Shown in pieces: positions 6,635 through 11,368 of a DNA stretch of 11,368 nucleotides; within the stretch, counting starts at the first letter, position 1; each line of letters starts with the position of its first letter. The stretch is from Caldilineae bacterium (GTDB lineage: Bacteria; Chloroflexota; Anaerolineae; J102). Where the stretch lies: the NCBI GenBank assembly GCA_011176555.1, contig DUEF01000386.1, forward strand, positions 1 through 11,368, given 5' to 3'. The position numbers and the translations under genes are program-made. Under the pieces are notes generated by a model that saw only the letters and a program-made list of their open reading frames with translations, ran no database searches and was not told the DNA's origin.

Positions 6635-6655
6635 AATTGTGAAGATAATTGTGAA
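6635..6655 (-). promoter_or_regulatory. 9-bp direct repeat, candidate response-regulator box
   Basis: TTCACAATT occurs twice on the minus strand (6655-6647 and 6643-6635), start to start 12 bp, about 100-120 bp upstream of the secreted protein's ATG and about 55 bp upstream of its candidate -10. OmpR/PhoB-family regulators commonly bind direct repeats with about 10-12 bp spacing, and one is encoded next door. Binding is inferred, not shown. Confidence 0.4.
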
Positions 6656-6791
6656 ATCGAAGTCCCCCCTCCCCACAGTGGAAACCGATTCGAGTGCGCG
6701 TTCCGACCCAAGGCAGATGCAATCGGCTTGAAAAGGCGACCCCAGTCTTGTAGATGTCGGTGGCGCTGACGCCCAGCAGCATTCCGATTGG

Positions 6792-6971
6792 TCAGATTGT
6801 TGGATCACCCAATTCGAAGCCCTCTTCTTCCCCACTCATCAATCCCCGTACGATAAGCGCGACGACAAGAGCCAGCACGAAACCCAGTGCGATGATCACA
6901 CCCTGGGTTTGGGTGGGGAGTTTTAGAAATATGTTTTCTTCCTTTTCTGGATTCTGATTCAGTTCGCTCAT
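6792..6971 (-). CDS. 59-residue single-pass membrane protein, unknown function
   Basis: A short frame from ATG (6971) to TGA (6794-6792). The start is strongly supported: a perfect AGGAGGA lies at 6982-6976, four bases before the ATG. The protein has a charged N-terminus (MSELNQNPEKEEN), one hydrophobic helix at about residues 24-42 (VIIALGFVLALVVALIV) followed by RG, and an acidic tail (SGEEEGFELGD). Positive residues on both sides leave topology unclear. I do not recognise a family. It is on the same strand as the secreted protein, 256 bp upstream of it, and has a candidate promoter of its own at 7044-7016. A membrane-anchored accessory to the neighbouring two-component module is possible but only inferred from position. 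It is short enough to be missed by routine gene calling. Confidence 0.8.
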   Translation of the reverse strand: MSELNQNPEKEENIFLKLPTQTQGVIIALGFVLALVVALIVRGLMSGEEEGFELGDPTI

Positions 6972-7015
6972 GATGTCCTCCTGGCAGATGTTCGTTGACG
7001 ATTGCCAACGCGCTT

Positions 7016-7044
7016 ATTACAGCATTTTTGACCGCGTTACGCAA
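7016..7044 (-). promoter_or_regulatory. Candidate sigma-70-type promoter for the 59-residue membrane protein
   Basis: On the minus strand, TTGCGT (7044-7039) and TGTAAT (7021-7016) are separated by 17 bp. The predicted transcription start falls about 40 bases before the ATG at 6971, leaving room for the AGGAGGA site. The -10 matches 5 of 6, the -35 only 3 of 6. Confidence 0.45.
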
Positions 7045-7114
7045 GTTGCCGGGGGAAGGGACACCTGCCTTACCCACGCCCCCGCCCAGTTTCTACTCCG
7101 GCGGCGATCTCGTC

Positions 7115-7120
7115 TACAAT
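7115..7120 (+). promoter_or_regulatory. Candidate -10 element for the short-chain dehydrogenase gene
   Basis: TACAAT within CTCGTCTACAATAT. Fourteen of these bases recur at 8116-8129 with one change (CTCGGCTACAATAT), where the element precedes the pyrophosphatase gene. No good -35 is seen. It would give a 5' leader of about 75 nt to the ATG at 7202, or about 20 nt to the in-frame ATG at 7148. Confidence 0.45.
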
Positions 7121-7201
7121 ATGATGCGTCGACATGGTTTGCTGCGAATGAATTTATCTCAGGCATCATTCCTAACCTTCCCATTTCATTCACAAAAGAC
7201 C

Positions 7202-8014
7202 ATGTGTACAAAAAACACCAAAAATCAAACGAAATCTCTCGCAGAGCTCCTCTCCCTGGCCGGTAAAACGGTCGTGATCACCGGCGCAGCAGCGGGGATG
7301 GGCGCGGCCACAGCCCGGCGCTTCGCCGAAGCGGGCGCAAACGTCCACCTGCTCGATATCCACCAAATCAATCTGGACGCGCTCGCAGGAGAGCTGGCGG
7401 ATTGCGGCGTCACGATCACCGCCCACCAAATCGATCTTACGCGCAAATCCGAAATCGACGCCTTCTGGCAAGACATGGCGGAACCGACCCCGGACATCCT
7501 CGTGAACAACGCCGGCATCTTCCCCTTCAAGGATTTCCTCGATACGGACGAAAGCTTTGTCGACAGCGTGATGAAGATCAACTACGAAGCCGTCTACTGG
7601 ATGTGCCAGCACTTTATACGGGCTCGTCTCAAACAAGGGGGGGTCATCGTCAACATCGGCTCCATCGAAGCTCAGATCCCCTTCAAGAAGGACCTGGCTC
7701 ATTACACCACCGGCAAAGCGGCCGTCATCGCCCTGACCCGGTCGCTGGCGCGGGATTATGGGCGTAAAGGCTTTCGGGCCAATGCCATCCTGCCCGGCGG
7801 CATCCTCACCGCCGGCACCAAAAGTTCGGCCAAGGAGGTGTGGAAGAATCCGTCGTTGGTGAAAGATGGCATCTCCTTTATGTCGCGTCTGCCGCTGGGA
7901 CGCATGGGACAGCCGGATGAGGTGGCCAGGATCACACTGGTGTTGGCCAGCGATCTGGCCAGCTACATGAACGGCGCGGTCGTGCCTGTCGATGGCGGCT
8001 TTCTCTCGGCGTAG
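7202..8014 (+). CDS. Short-chain dehydrogenase/reductase (SDR), classical type
   Basis: 270 residues from the ATG at 7202, the usual length for classical SDRs. The Rossmann nucleotide-binding motif TGxxxGxG is at 27-34 (TGAAAGMG); D52 at the end of the second strand (LLDIH) suggests NAD(H) preference. NNAG is at 102-105, N127 is in place, and the catalytic set is S154, Y168 and K172 (YTTGK). The C-terminus ends with YMNGAVVPVDGG as in FabG-like enzymes. It is a cytoplasmic oxidoreductase of an alcohol/ketone pair; the substrate cannot be told from sequence. In-frame ATGs at 7121, 7124 and 7148 and a further upstream extension exist, but the added residues are not SDR-like and none has a Shine-Dalgarno. 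It appears to be a single-gene unit: a TACAAT element lies upstream and a large inverted repeat follows. Confidence 0.92.
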   Translation: MCTKNTKNQTKSLAELLSLAGKTVVITGAAAGMGAATARRFAEAGANVHLLDIHQINLDALAGELADCGVTITAHQIDLTRKSEIDAFWQDMAEPTPDILVNNAGIFPFKDFLDTDESFVDSVMKINYEAVYWMCQHFIRARLKQGGVIVNIGSIEAQIPFKKDLAHYTTGKAAVIALTRSLARDYGRKGFRANAILPGGILTAGTKSSAKEVWKNPSLVKDGISFMSRLPLGRMGQPDEVARITLVLASDLASYMNGAVVPVDGGFLSA

Positions 8015-8023
8015 GACGGGGGC

Positions 8024-8104
8024 AAAGATTAAAGATCAAAGATTAAAGATTAAGGAATACGCCTCTCACGCCGTTCTTCAATCTTTAATCATTAATCTTT
8101 GATC
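8024..8104. repeat. Inverted array of 7-bp AAAGATT repeats between SDR and pyrophosphatase genes
   Basis: The left side holds four tandem 7-bp units (8024-8051: AAAGATT, AAAGATC, AAAGATT, AAAGATT) and a degenerate fifth. The right side (8080-8104) holds the same unit on the opposite strand (AAAGATT, AATGATT, AAAGATT, then GATC). Arms 8034-8058 and 8080-8104 pair at 22 of 25 positions around a 21-nt GC-richer loop. It begins 9 bp after the SDR stop and could act as a terminator. Its right end also contains the -35 (TTGATC) of the next gene. Confidence 0.8.
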
Positions 8105-8126
8105 CAGGGTAAAGCTCGGCTACAAT
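8099..8126 (+). promoter_or_regulatory. Promoter of the inorganic pyrophosphatase gene
   Basis: TTGATC (8099-8104, 4 of 6) and TACAAT (8121-8126, 5 of 6) with a 16-bp spacer. The predicted start lies about 23 nt before the ATG at 8156, and the short C-rich leader has no Shine-Dalgarno. The -35 lies inside the right arm of the AAAGATT inverted repeat, so a cruciform there would mask it. Confidence 0.55.
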
Positions 8127-8155
8127 ATCCCACACTCCCACGCTCCCCTCCCGCC

Positions 8156-9511
8156 ATGCCCGAATCAACCAAGCCCATCTACGTCATCGGCCACACCAAC
8201 CCCGACACCGACAGCATTGCCGCGGCTGTGGGCTATGCCTGGCTGTTGCAGGACACGCTGAGCCAAGGGGTCAAGGCGGCGCGGGCGGGACAACTCACGC
8301 CCCAAACCACGTGGGTGCTCGACCGGCTGGGCCTGGAGCCGCCGCTGCTCTTGCCAGACGCCTCTCCTCGCTTCGCGAGCATCACCCACCGCCTGAACAC
8401 CACCACGCCGGATCGCCCCCTGCGCGAAGCCTGGGCCATCGCCAACCGCACCGGCGGCACCGCACCCGTGGTGGCTGACGATGGCATGCCCTTCGGTTTG
8501 GTGACGGTGATGAGTCTGTTCGAGTTTTTCAGTAAAGAGGTCGGGTCCCATCCCCGCCGCCAGGAAACGCCCATCGGCGAGATCTTCGACCGCCCCTGCC
8601 GGGAAGCGTGCGACACCGAAGTCCCGCGCTTTCAGATCAGCACCCGTATCCAGGACAGCCTGCCCCGCATTTTGCGGGAAGAGCGCAGCGAATTCTGGGT
8701 AATCGACGAGCATGGCGCTTATGCCGGCGTCTGTCGCCAACGGGACGCGCTCAATCCGCCGCGCCTGCAACTGATTTTGGTGGACCACAACGAGGCCGGG
8801 CAGGCGCTGGGCGCGCTGGACGAAGCCGATATCCTCGAGATCCTCGATCACCACCGCCTGGGCAATCCCTCCACTCGTGCGCCGATCCGTTTCACTGTGG
8901 ATGTGGTGGGCAGCACGAGCACGCTGGTGTCGGAGCGCATCGACGAGGCGGGCCTGAGCGCGCCGCCAGCCATTGCCGGCCTGCTGCTGGCCGGGCTCCT
9001 GTCCGACACCCTGGGTCTGACCTCGCCCACCACCACCGAGCGCGACCGGCAGGCCGCCGACCGTCTGGGGCGCTGGGCGTTCATCGGCGGTTCGCCCCTG
9101 GCCGGTGAAACGGTGGAGTCATTCGGCGCGGCTCTGTTGCAAGCGGGCGCCGGGTTCAGCACCCGCGAGCCAGCCGACATCGTCAGCGCCGACCTCAAGC
9201 AGTATGAAGCGGGCGGTTTGCGTTTCGGCGTTGCGCAGGCCGAGATCACGAATTTCGCGCAATTGAGCGAGTATCGAGAAAGACTGCAACAGGCGCTGGT
9301 CGAGTTGCAAAAGAACCGGGGTCTTGATTTCGCTATGCTCATGGTCACCAATGTCGTCAATGGCTCCAGCAGATTATTGCTCTCTAAAGAAATCCCCGCG
9401 CTCGAAGTGCTTCCCTATCCCCGCCTCCCCAATGGCGTTCTCGACGCTCCGGGCGTTGTCTCGCGCAAGAAACAACTCCTACCAGCCGTTTTGGGCGCGC
9501 TGGAAGGGTAA
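8156..9511 (+). CDS. ppaC: Manganese-dependent (family II) inorganic pyrophosphatase with CBS domains
   Basis: 451 residues from the ATG at 8156; the frame runs on to 8099, but the family N-terminus begins at IYVIGHTNPDTDS. Family II motifs are clear: H13, D17 and D19 (GHTNPDTDS), D210-H211 (LVDHNE), DHH at 231-233, SDT at 284-286 with SPTTTERD following, and SRKKQ at 436-440 in the DHHA2 domain. Between the DHH halves, roughly residues 65-200 carry a CBS pair (TAPVVADDGMPFGLVTVMSL; EFWVIDEHGAYAGVCRQRD), making it longer than the roughly 310-residue plain enzymes. No DRTGG domain is apparent in the insert. Known role: cytoplasmic hydrolysis of PPi to phosphate with Mn or Co; CBS forms are regulated by adenine nucleotides. 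It has its own promoter upstream. Pta follows 78 bp downstream on the same strand. Confidence 0.95.
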   Translation: MPESTKPIYVIGHTNPDTDSIAAAVGYAWLLQDTLSQGVKAARAGQLTPQTTWVLDRLGLEPPLLLPDASPRFASITHRLNTTTPDRPLREAWAIANRTGGTAPVVADDGMPFGLVTVMSLFEFFSKEVGSHPRRQETPIGEIFDRPCREACDTEVPRFQISTRIQDSLPRILREERSEFWVIDEHGAYAGVCRQRDALNPPRLQLILVDHNEAGQALGALDEADILEILDHHRLGNPSTRAPIRFTVDVVGSTSTLVSERIDEAGLSAPPAIAGLLLAGLLSDTLGLTSPTTTERDRQAADRLGRWAFIGGSPLAGETVESFGAALLQAGAGFSTREPADIVSADLKQYEAGGLRFGVAQAEITNFAQLSEYRERLQQALVELQKNRGLDFAMLMVTNVVNGSSRLLLSKEIPALEVLPYPRLPNGVLDAPGVVSRKKQLLPAVLGALEG

Positions 9512-9538
9512 ATCAACGCAATAAAATGGCCCGTCAGT

Positions 9539-9575
9539 CCCAGATCATCCACAGATGACATAGATTGGCACAGAT
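9539..9575. repeat. Four CAGAT-type repeats at about 10-bp spacing upstream of pta
   Basis: CCCAGAT (9539-9545), CACAGAT (9550-9556), CATAGAT (9559-9565) and CACAGAT (9569-9575) occur in the 78-bp gap between the pyrophosphatase and pta, with starts 11, 9 and 10 bp apart, close to one helical turn. The last unit runs into T6 and ends 14 bp before the pta ATG. It could be a binding array or a decayed short repeat. Confidence 0.5.
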
Positions 9576-9589
9576 TTTTTGACTTCAAT

Positions 9590-11368
9590 ATGCAATATAA
9601 ATCGATTTATTTGACAACCACAGAGCCGCATTGCGGCAAATCGTTGGTCTCGCTGGGCATTGTCGATATGCTTTTGCGGCGCACCCGGCGGGTGGGTGTA
9701 TTCCGACCGGTGATCAGCGTCGATTCGCCTGACAAGCGCGACAAAAACATCGACCTGCTCCTGAAACACTTCAAACTCAACCTCGATTACGAGGACACGT
9801 ACGCCTGGACAGCGCATGAGGTCAACGATCTCCTGGCGCAAAGAAAGCCCGATGAGGTTTTGAGCCGGATCATCGAAAAATACATGGCCCTGGAGCGCCG
9901 CTTTGATTTCATCCTTTGCATTGGGTCCGATCTCACCAGCGAAAGCTCCACGTTCGAGTTCGATATCAATGTCGCCGTGGCCCAGAGCCTGGGGAGCCCG
10001 GTGCTGTTGGTGGCCAGCGGCGCCAAAGATGACATCGATGACATTGTCAGCCCTATCTTATTGGCGGTGGATGCGTTTCAGGCCAAGGGCAGTCAGATTC
10101 TGGGTATCGTCGTCAATCGCGCCGATCCGGTGCAGATCTACCCCATCACTTCGGCGCTCAGGCGGAAATTGCCTGCTGACGCGCAGTTGATTTCGATCAT
10201 CCCCGCCAGCGAGATGCTCGCCAGTCCCACTGTGCGCGAAATCGCCGCGCATCTTGGCGCGGAGGTGCTCTATGGCGAAGGGATGCTCGACCGGCAAGCG
10301 CACGGCTACATGATCATCGCTATGCAGATGGAGCACTATCTGGATCGGCTGCGTCCGGACGTGCTGCTGATTACGCCCGGGGACCGGGGAGCGATTATCC
10401 TCAGCGCCTTTTTGGCCCACCAGTCTCACATGTACCCCCCCCTGGCTGGCTTGCTCCTGACCACGGGCGTGGGCCCGGCCCAATCGGTGCGCCGCTTACT
10501 GGATGGTCTGCCCGGCATTTTTCCTATTATCAATGTCGAGACCGAAACTTTCGAGACGGCCTCGGCGATTGGTTCGGTGCGCTCGTACATCACAGCCGAC
10601 AATCAAGCGAAAATCACGGCCAGCCTGCAACTTTTCGCCACGCATGTCGATACAGGCGCTTACCAGGAACGGTTGATTCGCATCGAGCCGCGCGGCATCC
10701 CCCCGCAGATGTTCCTCTACAATCTCGTGCAACAGGCTGCGGCGAATAAGCAGCATATCGTCCTGCCTGAGGGAAACGATCCTCGCATCCTCAAAGCGAC
10801 CGCGCATTTGGTGGAGAACGATGTGGTGGAAATCACCTTGCTGGGGCAGGAAGAGCAAATCAGGCGGGTGTTGAACCGAGAAGGACTGCAATTGGATTTG
10901 AGTAAGGTCACGATTTTGCAGCCGGAGGAGGCGCCGCAATTCGAGGATTATGTCGAAACGTTGTATGAGCTGCGCCAGCACCGGGGCATAAACATGGAGC
11001 AGGCGACCGACCTCATGCACGATGTCTCTTATTTCGGGACTATGATGGTGTACAAGGGAGATGCGGATGGCATGGTCTCGGGCGCGACGCACACCACCGC
11101 CCACACGCTGCGCCCCGCCTTTCAATTCATCAAGACCAAACCGGGTATCTCGGTCGTCTCTTCCGTCTTTTTCATGTGTTTGGATGATCGGGTGCTGGTG
11201 TACGGCGATTGTGCAGTCGTGCCGAAACCGACTGCGGAAGAACTCGCCGAAATTGCCCTGGCCTCGGCGGAAACCGCGCAGGTTTTCGGCATCGAGCCGC
11301 GAGTGGCGATGCTGTCGTATTCGTCTGGCGAGTCGGGCTCGGGCGAGGAGGTGGAACGAGTGCGCACC
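9590..11368 (+). CDS. pta: Phosphate acetyltransferase, long DRTGG-domain type (3' end outside window)
   Basis: 593 residues are visible, and the frame is still open at the last base; full-length long-type Pta proteins are about 700 residues, so about 100 are missing. Domains: an N-terminal P-loop-like ATPase-related domain starting SIYLTTTEPHCGKS (residues 5-18), a DRTGG-type regulatory domain near 205-320 (LLITPGDRGAIILSAF at about 259-274), and the PTA_PTB catalytic domain from about 374 (FLYNLVQQAAANKQHIVLPEGNDPRI) through YKGDADGMVSGATHTTAHT (488-506). It interconverts acetyl-CoA plus phosphate with acetyl phosphate plus CoA in the cytoplasm; acetate kinase usually completes the pathway and might lie downstream. 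The start at 9590 matches the family N-terminus but has no Shine-Dalgarno. The neighbouring pyrophosphatase fits a phosphoanhydride-energy theme. Confidence 0.95.
   Translation, partial: MQYKSIYLTTTEPHCGKSLVSLGIVDMLLRRTRRVGVFRPVISVDSPDKRDKNIDLLLKHFKLNLDYEDTYAWTAHEVNDLLAQRKPDEVLSRIIEKYMALERRFDFILCIGSDLTSESSTFEFDINVAVAQSLGSPVLLVASGAKDDIDDIVSPILLAVDAFQAKGSQILGIVVNRADPVQIYPITSALRRKLPADAQLISIIPASEMLASPTVREIAAHLGAEVLYGEGMLDRQAHGYMIIAMQMEHYLDRLRPDVLLITPGDRGAIILSAFLAHQSHMYPPLAGLLLTTGVGPAQSVRRLLDGLPGIFPIINVETETFETASAIGSVRSYITADNQAKITASLQLFATHVDTGAYQERLIRIEPRGIPPQMFLYNLVQQAAANKQHIVLPEGNDPRILKATAHLVENDVVEITLLGQEEQIRRVLNREGLQLDLSKVTILQPEEAPQFEDYVETLYELRQHRGINMEQATDLMHDVSYFGTMMVYKGDADGMVSGATHTTAHTLRPAFQFIKTKPGISVVSSVFFMCLDDRVLVYGDCAVVPKPTAEELAEIALASAETAQVFGIEPRVAMLSYSSGESGSGEEVERVRT

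Noticed and set aside
6754..6957. 67-codon plus-strand frame
   Set aside because: Lies opposite the well-supported 59-residue membrane protein gene, has no ribosome binding site and is Ser/Pro-rich shadow sequence.
6805..7077. 90-codon minus-strand frame
   Set aside because: Overlaps the 59-residue gene in another frame and lacks a ribosome binding site; the AGGAGGA site serves the shorter gene.
6995..7201. Long N-terminal extension of the short-chain dehydrogenase
   Set aside because: Contains a promoter-like TACAAT and residues unlike any SDR; no ribosome binding site at the distal start.
8024..8104. Possible CRISPR array
   Set aside because: Units are 7 bp, contiguous and inverted, with no spacers and no cas genes nearby.
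8165..8854. 229-codon minus-strand frame opposite the pyrophosphatase
   Set aside because: Antisense shadow of a clear ppaC gene with no recognisable domain.
10496..11125. 209-codon minus-strand frame opposite pta
   Set aside because: Antisense to the intact Pta catalytic domain; low-specificity composition.

Overview
The window reads as ordinary chromosome of a GC-rich, free-living bacterium with an accessory, possibly defence-related left edge. A Chloroflexota (Anaerolineae/Caldilineae-like) source is my best guess. It rests on the gene mix (family II pyrophosphatase with CBS domains, long DRTGG-type Pta, MLE-superfamily epimerase, secreted repeat protein) and on several starts that lack a Shine-Dalgarno but have a TACAAT -10 element nearby. 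No marker gene proves it. No rRNA, tRNA, CRISPR array, transposase or prophage gene was seen.

Layout. 2-700 (+) is the C-terminal end of a type III restriction-enzyme Res subunit, cut by the window edge, with its PD-(D/E)xK nuclease motif. It is followed 45 bp later by a Fic-domain protein (746-1870, +) whose last codons lie in an 11-bp-period repeat. Convergent to it is a mandelate racemase/muconate lactonizing (dipeptide epimerase-like) enzyme (1877-2989, -). A small ABM-fold monooxygenase-like protein (3217-3522, +) overlaps, stop to stop, a sensor histidine kinase (3517-4869, -). The kinase lies 17 bp downstream of an OmpR/PhoB response regulator (4887-5573, -). Upstream of this pair, on the same strand, is a secreted repeat protein (5693-6535, -), separated from the regulator by a hairpin terminator and a new promoter. 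Next comes a 59-residue single-pass membrane protein (6792-6971, -) with a perfect ribosome binding site.

From 7202 everything is on the + strand: a short-chain dehydrogenase (7202-8014), an inverted array of 7-bp AT-rich repeats, a CBS-containing Mn-dependent inorganic pyrophosphatase (8156-9511), a short run of ~10-bp-phased CAGAT repeats, and the first 593 residues of phosphate acetyltransferase (9590 to the window end).

How the genes fit together. The regulator-kinase pair and the secreted protein next to it resemble a CpxRA/CpxP-type envelope-sensing module, and a 9-bp direct repeat upstream of the secreted protein is a candidate regulator box. The pyrophosphatase and Pta belong to phosphoanhydride/acetyl-phosphate energy metabolism. 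The Res and Fic genes may be the edge of a defence or mobile island. No intergenic stretch exceeds 300 bp: the longest are 6536-6791 (promoter and direct repeat of the secreted protein, otherwise nothing recognised) and 6972-7201 (two divergent candidate promoters). I do not see a clearly new multi-gene system. The most interesting items are the secreted protein/two-component module, three different short-period repeats at gene boundaries, and a recurrent promoter motif.
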